NCBI GenBank assembly: GCA_900321715.1
Contig: ONXC01000002.1
Location: 47,610-111,609, forward strand
Direction: 5' to 3'
Source: an uncultured Bacteroidales bacterium
Lineage (GTDB): Bacteria; Bacteroidota; Bacteroidia; Bacteroidales; UBA932
DNA: 64,000 bases
The notes beneath the pieces are model-generated. The model searched no databases and was not told the origin of the DNA. It saw only the letters and a list, made by a program, of their open reading frames with translations. Shown one piece after another: positions 27,839-36,654 of the stretch (its first letter is position 1; each line of letters starts with the position of its first letter). A program made the position numbers and the translations under genes.

Positions 27839-28876
27839 CTATGATAGGATTTTTGCTACTAACTCTATTAAAAGTTCCGAGGGTGTGGCCTCTCCGGCAT
27901 CCCCGCCCTTACCCTTGTAATCATATTCCGCAAGGAGAGAAATCACCGTCTGGCATTTCTGGAGGGGATAATTTCTCACAGCCGCGTCATATTCCTTCAG
28001 GAAATAAGGATTCACGCCCAGTGCCTTTGCAGCATCCCCCTGCGAGGGACGGGAAGGCAGTAAAGCGTGATATTTAAGGATGCGGCTGAAGTGCGTGAAA
28101 AGCGGTGCCACGGCCATAGGAAGCATAAAACGCGGCTGCTCCCCGATATGGGAGGCAATGGTAAGCGCACGGGCGCTTTCCCGGTAGCTGAGGCACTTTG
28201 TAAGCTCAAAGATGCTGTACTGCCGGCTTATGCCTATGTTTTTCTCAATGTCCTCAACGGAAATCTCCTTTACGCCCTCCGGGAGGTTCTTGAGGAGTTT
28301 TTCAGTTTCTACGGCAATTTTGCCAAGGTCTGTGCCGGCACTTTCTGCCAGGAGGGCCGATGCTTCCGGGTGTATCCTAAGTCCAAGCCCCTGGTAGTAA
28401 TCCTGAATCCAGCGCGGGACCTCATAATCCCTCAGCGCCGGGGAATCCACCACAACGCCCGTTTTGAGGACGGTTTTATAAAGGGATTTCCGTTTATCGG
28501 CCGATGCTCCATGCATGAGAATCACCAGCACTGTGCTGTCAAGAGGGTTCTCACAGTACAGCGCGAGCTCCTCCAGGGATTTCATCTGCTGGGCTTCCTT
28601 CACAACCACAAGCTGGCGCTCTGCCATCATGGGGAAACGTCTGGCGGCCGTGATTATGGTTTCTGCGTCAACCTCACCGCCGTAGCAAACCGTCTGGTTG
28701 AAGTCCTTTTCCCAGTCCTGAAGGCAGTTCTCAAGGATTGCGTCACATACAAGGTCAGGGTAATAGGGTTCGTCTCCCATAAGCAGATATACACACTTGA
28801 AGATGCCTCCACGGACATCTTCAAGTATGTTTTGGACCTGACGGGAGGTCTCTATGTAACCCTTCTGGGCTGCCAC
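27839..28876 (-). CDS. holA: DNA polymerase III subunit delta
   Basis: Delta opens the beta sliding clamp in the clamp loader. FKCVYLLMGDEPYYPDLV near the N-terminus, the degenerate P-loop region and DYEVPRWIQDYYQGLGL are typical of HolA. An ATG frame begins at 28930 inside hpf, but its first 18 residues are unlike the family. I prefer GTG 28876, one base after the hpf stop, giving 345 residues of usual length. It is cotranscribed with hpf and the Xer gene. Confidence 0.9.
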   Translation of the reverse strand: MAAQKGYIETSRQVQNILEDVRGGIFKCVYLLMGDEPYYPDLVCDAILENCLQDWEKDFNQTVCYGGEVDAETIITAARRFPMMAERQLVVVKEAQQMKSLEELALYCENPLDSTVLVILMHGASADKRKSLYKTVLKTGVVVDSPALRDYEVPRWIQDYYQGLGLRIHPEASALLAESAGTDLGKIAVETEKLLKNLPEGVKEISVEDIEKNIGISRQYSIFELTKCLSYRESARALTIASHIGEQPRFMLPMAVAPLFTHFSRILKYHALLPSRPSQGDAAKALGVNPYFLKEYDAAVRNYPLQKCQTVISLLAEYDYKGKGGDAGEATPSELLIELVAKILS

Positions 28877-28877
28877 G

Positions 28878-29168
28878 TTATTTGGAGAATTTCTTTTCCT
28901 TGGCGCGTACGATACGCTCCTTGAGGGCATCTGCGGCGTCTGTTACGGCTTCTTCGAAGGTACGGGCATTCCGTTCAATAAGGAGATCCTCGCCGGGGAT
29001 GCGGGTCTGGAGCTTCACGCACTTGTTTTCTGCGTCCGGAAGGAGGGAAAGGGTGACGTCAATGTCTCCTAGATTGTCGAAGAATTTCTCTACTTTACCA
29101 ACTTTCTTCTGGATGTAGTCCAGCAGCTTCTCGTCTGCGTCGAACTTGAGGGACTTAACGTTAATCAT
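28878..29168 (-). CDS. hpf: Ribosome hibernation promoting factor (HPF/RaiA)
   Basis: A 96-residue short-form HPF that binds the 30S decoding region in stationary phase. FDADEKLLDYIQKKVGKVEKF, the central VTLSLL strand and the basic C-terminus (LKERIVRAKEKKFSK) fit the family. It overlaps the end of the Xer recombinase gene by eight bases. The long-form C-terminal dimerisation domain is absent, as usual for Bacteroidota. Confidence 0.9.
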   Translation of the reverse strand: MINVKSLKFDADEKLLDYIQKKVGKVEKFFDNLGDIDVTLSLLPDAENKCVKLQTRIPGEDLLIERNARTFEEAVTDAADALKERIVRAKEKKFSK

Positions 29169-30108
29169 TTTTACCTGAGTTTTTTGCCCTTGGATGGGCG
29201 TTTAAGTATTGTTGCTTGAGCCGTGCGACTGAATTGTGGGTGTAAACCTCCGTGGCGGCAAGGTTTGCGTGGCCCAGCATCTCTTTGATTGCGTTAAGGT
29301 CTGCGCCTTCCTGCAACAGGGCCGTTGCCAGCGAATGCCTTAACACGTGGGGGGATTTCCTCCCTGTGATGCCGTAGCCGTCCAGTTCCTTTTTGACCGC
29401 CCTGTCCACGTATTCCGGATAAAGGGGGGTACCCTTTTCCGTCACAAGAAGCGGATCACGGGGCGTACGGGACGCTTCAGTCATGCTTGCTGCTTTCAAA
29501 TATAGTGAAATTTCCTGAGTTAGAGAAGTAATGAGAGGAATTTCTCTCATTTTATCTCCTTTTCCAACTACGCGAAGTGTGCCGCGGGAAAAATCCACGC
29601 TGCCTACCGTGAGGGAAAGAAGCTCCGCGCGGCGGATTCCGGTGCTGTAAAGGATGCTTATGATGAGCCTTCTGAGGCGCCTTCTGTAAAGCTCTGCAAA
29701 AAGGGGTTCATTCGGCTTCAGGCTCTCAAGGAGAGTGAGTTCCTCCTCCCCTGCCGCATGGGCCGATTCCTTCAGATACTCATCCATGGAACTCTCCCTG
29801 TAGTACTCAGGAAGGCGTTTTTCCATCTTTGGACGCTTCACTCCCCTCACCGGGTTGGAGGTCATCTTTCCTTCCTTTATAAGATAATTGCAGTACCCGC
29901 TGAGGGCACTAAGGTGAAGATGCACCGTCCGGGGCTTGTACCCGGAGCCGATGAGATGGGCCTCGTACTCCCTTATCCTTGACGGAATGAGATCCGGCTC
30001 TCCCCCACACCATTCACTGAATGACGTAAGGGCATCGGCATAGAGAGCCTGCGTCCGGGGAGAGTATCTCCGGACGTCACGGATATAGGCTATGTACCTG
30101 TCAATCAT
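29161..30108 (-). CDS. Tyrosine recombinase (XerC/XerD family)
   Basis: A 315-residue site-specific recombinase with an N-terminal SAM-like DNA-binding domain (RYIAYIRDVRRYSPRTQALY). The catalytic domain carries the first arginine in YSTGIRRAELLSL, HVLRHSLAT with the HxxR pair, GHANLAATEVY and the nucleophilic tyrosine in VYTH. It is probably one half of the XerC/D pair that resolves chromosome dimers at dif, since it sits among housekeeping genes rather than in an element. The start is MIDRY at 30108, overlapping the upstream stop; the longer frame from 30192 is inside cca. Confidence 0.9.
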   Translation of the reverse strand: MIDRYIAYIRDVRRYSPRTQALYADALTSFSEWCGGEPDLIPSRIREYEAHLIGSGYKPRTVHLHLSALSGYCNYLIKEGKMTSNPVRGVKRPKMEKRLPEYYRESSMDEYLKESAHAAGEEELTLLESLKPNEPLFAELYRRRLRRLIISILYSTGIRRAELLSLTVGSVDFSRGTLRVVGKGDKMREIPLITSLTQEISLYLKAASMTEASRTPRDPLLVTEKGTPLYPEYVDRAVKKELDGYGITGRKSPHVLRHSLATALLQEGADLNAIKEMLGHANLAATEVYTHNSVARLKQQYLNAHPRAKNSGKND

Positions 30109-31534
30109 GATGCGGGAAAAGTCCCAGTTCCGCGGCGCGGGCGCGCATGAAGGCATCGGCATCCTCAAAAGTGTTGGGGATAACCCCGTCAAGGATGGCT
30201 TCCTTAACCATTTCCTTAAGCTGGCCGATAGTATTGCACGGCTCTATGCCGAAGAGTTCCATTATATAGTCCCCGCTGATGGGGTTCTTCCAATTGCGGA
30301 TCTCATCCTTGGCCTCTACCTCCGCCATCTTCTCCTTGACAAGCTCGAAGTTCCGGCGAAGCCTTGCAACCTTTGCGGGATTCTTGGAGGTTATATCGGC
30401 ATTACAAAGGAGCATGAGGTCATCTATGTCCTCACCGGCGTCAAAGAGAAGCCTTCTCACAGCGCTGTCCGTCACCCCGTCATCCACCAGGGCTATGGGC
30501 CTTAGATGCAGCCCCACAAGCTTCTGGACGTATTTCATCTTCTCATTGAGGGGCATCTTCAGGGACTTGAAAATCTGGGGCACCATGCGGGCGCCAACCA
30601 CCTCATGACCGTGGAATGTCCAGCCCTGGCCGGGGACGAAACGCTTGGAGATGGGCTTACCAATATCGTGAAGGAGTGCCGCCCAGTGGAGCCATAGATT
30701 TGGTTCACGGCCTTCCTCCTTCTCAAACAGGACAACGTTGTCCAGCACTTCAAGGGTGTGGGAGAAGTTCTCCTTATGGCCTTTGCCGTCTACTGTTTCC
30801 GTACCTTTCAGGCGTACAAGTTCCGGGAAGAACTGCTCCAGAAGCCCTGTCTCATCCATAAGGCGGAATGCCCTGGAAGGCTTACCCGTGAGGAGCATCT
30901 TGTCCAGTTCCTCAACTATCCTCTCACGGGAAAGGATTTTAAGGCGGCCGGCCATCCTTCTCATTGCGTCCAGGGATTCCGGGACAATGGTGAAGCCCAG
31001 CCTTGTGGCAAAGCGGATGGCGCGGAGCATACGGAGGGGATCATCTGAGTACGTCTGCTCAGGATCCAGCGGAGTGCGGATGATTCCATCGGCAAGGTCC
31101 TTGATGCCGTGGAAAGGGTCTACGAGGGCGCCAAAGTCATCTTCCTGAAGGGAAAACGCCATGGCGTTGATGGTGAAATCACGCCGGAGCTGATCTTCCT
31201 CAAGGGTACCGTCCTCAACAACGGGTTTTCTGGAATTTCGGTCATAGGATTCCCTGCGGGCACCCACAAATTCCACCTCTATACCTTTATACTTCAGCAT
31301 GGCGGTGCCAAAGTTCCGGAAAACGGACACCTTTGCTCCGCACTTTGCGGCAACTGCCTCGGCAAGGGCTATTCCGGAGCCCTCCACCACTATGTCTATA
31401 TCGTCATTGGGGATTCCAAGGAAGCAGTCACGGACGTAGCCGCCAATCACAAAGGCCCTTACGCCCAGTTCCCTGGCCGTACTGCCCACCAACTTGAATA
31501 TGGCGTGATCTAAATACCCTTCAGTCTTTGTCAT
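30101..31534 (-). CDS. cca: CCA tRNA nucleotidyltransferase with HD domain
   Basis: 477 residues. The N-terminal head contains FVIGGYVRDCFLG and the metal-binding DDIDIVV. RRDFTINAMAF and the RMLRAIRFATRLGF neck follow. The HD domain reads HWAALLHDIGKP (near residue 265), and FHGHEVVGARM supplies the further metal ligands. It could be a poly(A) polymerase, but the single such gene in Bacteroidota normally repairs tRNA 3' ends. The start MTKTEG at 31534 overlaps the upstream stop as ATGA; a start six codons earlier is possible. Confidence 0.93.
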   Translation of the reverse strand: MTKTEGYLDHAIFKLVGSTARELGVRAFVIGGYVRDCFLGIPNDDIDIVVEGSGIALAEAVAAKCGAKVSVFRNFGTAMLKYKGIEVEFVGARRESYDRNSRKPVVEDGTLEEDQLRRDFTINAMAFSLQEDDFGALVDPFHGIKDLADGIIRTPLDPEQTYSDDPLRMLRAIRFATRLGFTIVPESLDAMRRMAGRLKILSRERIVEELDKMLLTGKPSRAFRLMDETGLLEQFFPELVRLKGTETVDGKGHKENFSHTLEVLDNVVLFEKEEGREPNLWLHWAALLHDIGKPISKRFVPGQGWTFHGHEVVGARMVPQIFKSLKMPLNEKMKYVQKLVGLHLRPIALVDDGVTDSAVRRLLFDAGEDIDDLMLLCNADITSKNPAKVARLRRNFELVKEKMAEVEAKDEIRNWKNPISGDYIMELFGIEPCNTIGQLKEMVKEAILDGVIPNTFEDADAFMRARAAELGLFPHHD

Positions 31535-31932
31535 TGAAGCATATCCTCCCACCTTGGGGCCTTCTGCATGAATTCCCAGCCGCCCATCACGCGCTTGAAC
31601 ATGAAGGTTTTCTCTCCGTTTGTAATTACAACGTACTTCACGTCAAGCTCATTGTTATAGCGTATGGCCTGGTCCACAACTTCCTGGCTAAGCTCCACCT
31701 CCGGCCTTTTGCACTCCACTATCATTATGGGCCTGGCGCTTCGGTCGTAGACAATTATATCGGCCCTGTAATCCTTGGCGCCATGCCTGAAAGCAACTTC
31801 AGAGCCCATCATATGCTCCGGCACCCCCATGCCCTCATGCAGCACGGAGATGAACCACTGCCTCACGGCCTCCTCCGGCGTATTGCGTACGCTCTTGCGC
31901 CGCAGCGGATCCCATATGTAGTCGCTTTGCAT
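31531..31932 (-). CDS. HSDR_N-type nuclease-fold protein, orphan
   Basis: A 133-residue protein resembling the N-terminal nuclease domain of type I restriction R subunits (PF13588). An Asp followed by the E-x-K pair is visible in YRADIIVYDRSARPIMIVECK. There is no helicase domain and no restriction or methylation gene nearby. Similar stand-alone proteins are common in Bacteroidales genomes and their role is not known to me. ATG 31932 is preferred over a TTG upstream, with TAATTTTG at 31945-31952 as a likely -7 element for the whole minus-strand run. It is translationally coupled to cca. Confidence 0.75.
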   Translation of the reverse strand: MQSDYIWDPLRRKSVRNTPEEAVRQWFISVLHEGMGVPEHMMGSEVAFRHGAKDYRADIIVYDRSARPIMIVECKRPEVELSQEVVDQAIRYNNELDVKYVVITNGEKTFMFKRVMGGWEFMQKAPRWEDMLQ

Positions 31933-31970
31933 ACTGCAAAAATACAAAATTATTGCTTATCTTTACGGCT

Positions 31971-33812
31971 ATGAAGATGAAACTATTACTGATATCGGCC
32001 ATAATGGGGGCATTGACCGCCATAACAGCCGCCGCTGAAGACCTCAACCCCACTTTCAGCCCGGACTCCACTCATATTGCATTTACCCGCGACAATGACC
32101 TCTGGGTAAAGAACGTGGCATCCGGAGAGGAAACACGTCTTACCAGCGACGGAACGGAGACCATAATGAACGGATACGCCAGCTGGGTGTATTATGAGGA
32201 GATCTTTGGACGTCCTTCAAAATACCGCGCCTTCTGGTGGAGCCCTGATTCCAAGACCATAGCGTTCTACCGCTTTGACGACACCCTGGTGCCCATGTTC
32301 CCCATCTATTCGCCCTTCGGACAGGACGGAACCCTCCGCCGCACTCACTACCCCAAGGCCGGGGAGCGCAACCCTGAGGTACGTATAGGCTTTGCAAGCG
32401 TGGAAGACGCCGGCATAGTCTGGGCCGATTTTGACGAGAAGGAGGACCAGTACTTCGGCACACCGTTCTGGGGGGCAGACAGTAAGACCCTCTATGTTTC
32501 CCGAGAGCCCCGCATCCAGAACACCCTTGACCTTTACGCCGTAAAGGCAGATGACGGCAGCAAGAGACAGATCTACCATGAACAGGTCCCCACCTGGCTG
32601 GACTGGATTGAGGGCATGCTGTTCACGGACAAGGGCCTCTATATGGTCCGAAGCTTTGAGACAGGCTGGCAGCAGATTTACTTCCTCAGTTACGACGGCC
32701 TTACCCTCAAACGCCTTACGGACGGCCCCAACTGGAGAATCCAGCTCCTTAAGGCCGATAAAAACGGCACGGTCTACTTCATCGCAGAGCGTGATTCCCA
32801 CGTAAGGAAAAACGTTTACAAGGTTACAAAGAAGGGGAAGATTACACCCCTTTCAGACCTTTCCATGAACGTTTTGGCGGCAGAATTCACGGAAGACGGC
32901 AAGCACTTCAAAACCATGGAATCCAACCTCAAAACGCCATGGCAGCAAAGGGAATATGACCTCAAAGGCAAGTACAAGGTCCTGGAAGGAGGAGATGAAA
33001 CCGCCCCGGAAGGCAACGGAGAACTGGTCAGCATAACCGTTGACGGCCTGGAACTCCCTGGTGTGATCATCTACCCTGAAGGCTTTGACCCGGAAAAGAA
33101 ATACCCCGTCCACGTGGACATTTACGGCGGCCCGGATTCACCTATGGTCCATGACCGCTGGATAAATCCCTCCCGTTACCATTGGTTCCGTGAAAACGGT
33201 ATAATTGAACTGATCGCAGACTGCCGCGCCGCGGGCCACAACGGCCGCGAGGGCCTTGATGCAATCTACAAACACCTTGGAACGGTGGAAGTGGATGACT
33301 TTGTGGAATGGGCCAAATGGCTCCGCAGTCTCCCCTACGTGAAGGCCGATAAAATTGGCGTGGAAGGCTTCAGCTTTGGTGGCACAATGACAACGCTCCT
33401 TGTGACAACTGCCTCTGAGTACTATCCTTACGGCATTGCGGGGGGCGGAGTCTATGACTGGACTCTCTACGACACTCACTACACGGAGCGCTTCATGTCC
33501 ACCCCTCAGGACAACCCGGACGGCTATAATGACACTGCCGTAATACGCCGTGTGAAGGATTATCCCGGAGAGTACGGCTCAGATAAGGTGATGCTTAAAC
33601 TAACCCACGGCACCGGCGACGACAACGTCCATTTCCAGAACACCCTCCAGCTCATGGACGTTCTCCAGAGACAGGGATCGGCCTTTGAATTCATGATCTA
33701 CCCTGACGGAATGCACGGCTACCGCGGCTACCAGGGCGCCCATGACACAAAGGCCAGCCGGGAGTTCTGGCTGCGTTACCTGAAGAGCGAGGACGGGAAA
33801 TTGACTAAATAG
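31971..33812 (+). CDS. Dipeptidyl-peptidase IV family serine peptidase (S9B)
   Basis: 613 residues with a signal peptide (MKMKLLLISAIMGALTAITA). A beta-propeller domain includes SWVYYEEIFG, carrying the double glutamate that anchors the substrate amino terminus in DPP-IV. The C-terminal alpha/beta-hydrolase has the nucleophile in GVEGFSFGG (GWSYGG in the canonical enzyme), aspartate in HGTGDDNVHFQ and histidine in DGMHGY. It probably removes X-Pro or X-Ala dipeptides in the periplasm. ATG 31971 begins the signal peptide. Its end overlaps the convergent helicase gene by 37 bases. Confidence 0.9.
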   Translation: MKMKLLLISAIMGALTAITAAAEDLNPTFSPDSTHIAFTRDNDLWVKNVASGEETRLTSDGTETIMNGYASWVYYEEIFGRPSKYRAFWWSPDSKTIAFYRFDDTLVPMFPIYSPFGQDGTLRRTHYPKAGERNPEVRIGFASVEDAGIVWADFDEKEDQYFGTPFWGADSKTLYVSREPRIQNTLDLYAVKADDGSKRQIYHEQVPTWLDWIEGMLFTDKGLYMVRSFETGWQQIYFLSYDGLTLKRLTDGPNWRIQLLKADKNGTVYFIAERDSHVRKNVYKVTKKGKITPLSDLSMNVLAAEFTEDGKHFKTMESNLKTPWQQREYDLKGKYKVLEGGDETAPEGNGELVSITVDGLELPGVIIYPEGFDPEKKYPVHVDIYGGPDSPMVHDRWINPSRYHWFRENGIIELIADCRAAGHNGREGLDAIYKHLGTVEVDDFVEWAKWLRSLPYVKADKIGVEGFSFGGTMTTLLVTTASEYYPYGIAGGGVYDWTLYDTHYTERFMSTPQDNPDGYNDTAVIRRVKDYPGEYGSDKVMLKLTHGTGDDNVHFQNTLQLMDVLQRQGSAFEFMIYPDGMHGYRGYQGAHDTKASREFWLRYLKSEDGKLTK

Positions 33813-35200
33813 AGTTTATCCACCGCACGGGTGAAGGCTGTGTACAGCCATTTCAGGTCATCGGCCGTAAGGAAATCCTGCCAAATGGGATTATCCACAA
33901 ACACGCACTGCCACTGGCCGCCCTGGGCCTTGTGACACGTGATTGCGCTGGCATATTTAAGCTGGATGGCGTTGTAGTAGGGGTCTTCCCGCACGGCATC
34001 ATAGCGCTTCTTTTTGGTGGAGAGGTGGGAATAATCGGCCAGGACGCCCTGATACAGGGCATTGGACTGCTCATAGGTAAGGGAGGCCGATTCCGACGAA
34101 AGCGTATCCAGCAGCACCTTGGACGTGATTTCCTGGTTGCCGTAATCCGGAAGCGCAAGGGTTGCATCGGCAAAATGAAGGCCGTAGCGCTCCTCGAAAT
34201 GACGGATTCTCATCAGGCGCACTATGTCTCCGTTTGCTATATAATCCGTGCCTTCCAGGCCCTCCAGATAGTGATTTTTCACAACCATGAGCTTGTCTCC
34301 CCTCACCAGCTGTTCCTCACGATACAGCACCTGGGCGCGGATGCCGGCGTTGTAACGCACTGCCCTCTTGTTGGAACGGCACAGGACCGCCACTTCATCT
34401 TCCCCGAACTTGCCGTAGGCGTCTGAGAGTGCGTCCAGAAGTTCGCTTCCGGTTATGCTCTCAATGTCCGGGAAGCCTTTTGTGACTAGGCCAAGTTCAT
34501 CAAGGCCCACTGGGTCCTCACCCTCCGCCAGTTTTTCCCTGAGGCGGGTAGCATTAACAAGGATGCCGGAGCCCTCCCCCTGCCTCACAACGGTTGTGAG
34601 CGTAGCAAAGGAAACTCCGCCTATTCCGGACATGTATTCCGGGCTCAGGGCGGGCGACGCGTCAAGGCCCACAGGCGGCAGCTGGGCATTGTCTCCAACA
34701 AGGATGAGGCGGCAATCTACGCCGGAGCGCACAAACGCTACAAGATCTTCCAGCAGGTTTCCGGACCCGAAGGCAGACCCCTTCTCCCCTGCCTCAATTC
34801 CAATCAGTGACACCTCGTCCACAATAAACAGCGTATTTTTTGCCTTGTTGGGCATAAGCGAGAACTGCCCAAAGCCGTCGTTCCCAAAGGATTTCTGCCT
34901 GTAGATATGCTTGTGGATGGTGGACGCCGGACGGCCGGCATAGGAAGACAGCACTTTTGCGGATCGGCCTGTAGGAGCCAGGAGAACGCACTTCACCTCA
35001 AGTTCCGCCAGGGCGTTGATGACAGATGCCAGTGCTGCGGTCTTGCCCGTGCCGGCATAGCCGTTCACAACCAGGATATCGCCGTCGTCTGACGTAAGGA
35101 AAGACGCAACTTTCTGCAACAGGGCATACTGGCAGGGCGTTGGCTCATAAGGGAACCAGCGGAGAAAAGCATCGTTCAGAAACCCCTCCCTGGTGAGCAT
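33776..35200 (-). CDS. RecD-like SF1B DNA helicase
   Basis: 474 residues with Walker A VVNGYAGTGKTAALASV (near residue 48), Walker B LFIVDEVSL, motif III VGDNAQLPPVG and the UvrD_C_2-type end SAITCHKAQGGQW / LYTAFTRAVDKLYLV. It resembles the stand-alone ATP-dependent RecD-like or Dda-type helicases common in Bacteroidota. RecB and RecC partners are not in the window. I chose ATG 35200, which overlaps the trkH stop (GTGATG); the GTG one codon earlier is possible. Confidence 0.87.
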   Translation of the reverse strand: MLTREGFLNDAFLRWFPYEPTPCQYALLQKVASFLTSDDGDILVVNGYAGTGKTAALASVINALAELEVKCVLLAPTGRSAKVLSSYAGRPASTIHKHIYRQKSFGNDGFGQFSLMPNKAKNTLFIVDEVSLIGIEAGEKGSAFGSGNLLEDLVAFVRSGVDCRLILVGDNAQLPPVGLDASPALSPEYMSGIGGVSFATLTTVVRQGEGSGILVNATRLREKLAEGEDPVGLDELGLVTKGFPDIESITGSELLDALSDAYGKFGEDEVAVLCRSNKRAVRYNAGIRAQVLYREEQLVRGDKLMVVKNHYLEGLEGTDYIANGDIVRLMRIRHFEERYGLHFADATLALPDYGNQEITSKVLLDTLSSESASLTYEQSNALYQGVLADYSHLSTKKKRYDAVREDPYYNAIQLKYASAITCHKAQGGQWQCVFVDNPIWQDFLTADDLKWLYTAFTRAVDKLYLVNFPSSLFR

Positions 35201-36654
35201 CACTTTGACTTGGGGTTGATAATGCTGGAAAGTACCGCCAGGACAGGATAGATCTCCACGCGGCCAAGGAACATATCGGCAGAGAAAACGAATTTCAGGG
35301 CCGATGGTTCAGCGTTGTAGTTTCCCATGGAGCCTATGCTCCCAAGCGAAGGCCCCACGTTGGTAAGGCTAGCGATGGACCCCAGAAGCGCGTGGTTGTT
35401 GGGGTCTCCAAGGAGGAGACACAGCACGGTTGAGAAGCCTATGAGGAGGAAGAAAAGGGCTATGTAGAGCACCTGGGGATAGATATCTTCGTCGTGGAGA
35501 ATGCGGCGGCCCATCCTTACCTCAAAGATAGAGGAAGGATTGAGGGTTTTAAGGTTCTGCATATGCACGGCCTTGAAAAGAACCATCACGCGGTCTACCT
35601 TGAGGCCGCCGGTGGTGGAACCGGCGCAGCCGCACACCAGGCTCACAAGGATGAGCATGAAGCACGGGAGAATTGGCCACACGGAGTTGTCACTTATGCC
35701 AAAACCCGTTGTGGAAGCGTAACTCACCACATGGAAAGTGCCGTCAAGGAAAGCCTTGCCCCATGAAAGGCCAAGGTCTGAGTACTTGAGGCCGATGGAA
35801 GCAACAATGGAAACTACCACAAGTCCGGTAATATAGAACCGGAGAACGGAGTTCCTGAGCGGCTTGAGGGAGCGAGTCACAATGACTACATATATGATCC
35901 CGAAATGGATTGAGGCCAGGAACATGAACAGTATGGTGACTATTGGGATAGCCCCGCCGCTGAAGGCCCCGATGGAGAGGTTCCTGGACGAGAACCCGCC
36001 GCAGGCGCATACGCTGAAGGCGTGGCAGATGGCATCGAAGGCCGACATCCCGCAGAGGAGATAAGCAATGAATGCAGCCACACAAATGCCGATGTAAACC
36101 CATGCAAAGATAGAGACCGTCTTGTTTACACGCGTCCTGTAGTCGTCCCTTGAAAGGGAGGAAAGTTCCATGTTGGTGAGCCTGAGGCGCACAGGAGAAG
36201 ACGTAGGGATGATCAGAAGCAGGAACACCACAACTCCCAGGCCTCCGATAAAATGAGTGGACGCCCGCCAGAATACAAGGCTCTTTGGAAGGGCCTCCAC
36301 GTCTTCAAGGATGGTGGCGCCGGTGGTGGTAAAACCGGAAACGCTCTCAAACCAGGCGTTTATGACGGTGAAAGGGCCGCCCCACAGGGCATACGGAAGG
36401 GAGCCGAACACAAAGGCCAGAAGCCAGGACAGGAAGATGATCCAGTAACCGTCCTTCAGGCTTATGTGTGGAGTTTTCTTAACAAAGATAAAAGGGAAAA
36501 TGCCCACCGCGAAGGTGATGGTAAAGCTGATGAGAAGGGGCGCCAGGGCGCTATCCTGCCCGTTTGCAAGGGATACGAACACGGACAGCAGCATGAACAG
36601 CGCGCTCACCACAAGCGCGATACCCACGTTCCTGGATATTACCTTCAGGTTCAT
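35200..36654 (-). CDS. trkH: Potassium uptake protein TrkH
   Basis: A 484-residue potassium-translocating subunit with four pore loops, each with a filter glycine: SGFTTTGATI, CACGGFSSRN, YASTTGFGISD and TNVGPSLGS. About ten hydrophobic helices are seen. TrkH normally needs the NAD-binding regulator TrkA, which is not in the window. It overlaps the upstream HAMP-like gene as ATGA and the downstream helicase gene by one base, so potassium uptake and the HAMP protein are coupled. Confidence 0.93.
   Translation of the reverse strand: MNLKVISRNVGIALVVSALFMLLSVFVSLANGQDSALAPLLISFTITFAVGIFPFIFVKKTPHISLKDGYWIIFLSWLLAFVFGSLPYALWGGPFTVINAWFESVSGFTTTGATILEDVEALPKSLVFWRASTHFIGGLGVVVFLLLIIPTSSPVRLRLTNMELSSLSRDDYRTRVNKTVSIFAWVYIGICVAAFIAYLLCGMSAFDAICHAFSVCACGGFSSRNLSIGAFSGGAIPIVTILFMFLASIHFGIIYVVIVTRSLKPLRNSVLRFYITGLVVVSIVASIGLKYSDLGLSWGKAFLDGTFHVVSYASTTGFGISDNSVWPILPCFMLILVSLVCGCAGSTTGGLKVDRVMVLFKAVHMQNLKTLNPSSIFEVRMGRRILHDEDIYPQVLYIALFFLLIGFSTVLCLLLGDPNNHALLGSIASLTNVGPSLGSIGSMGNYNAEPSALKFVFSADMFLGRVEIYPVLAVLSSIINPKSK

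Noticed and set aside
29161-30108. An integrase marking a mobile element or prophage
   Set aside because: The recombinase is coupled to hpf and cca in a housekeeping run, with no attachment-site repeats or phage genes, so a chromosomal Xer role is more likely.
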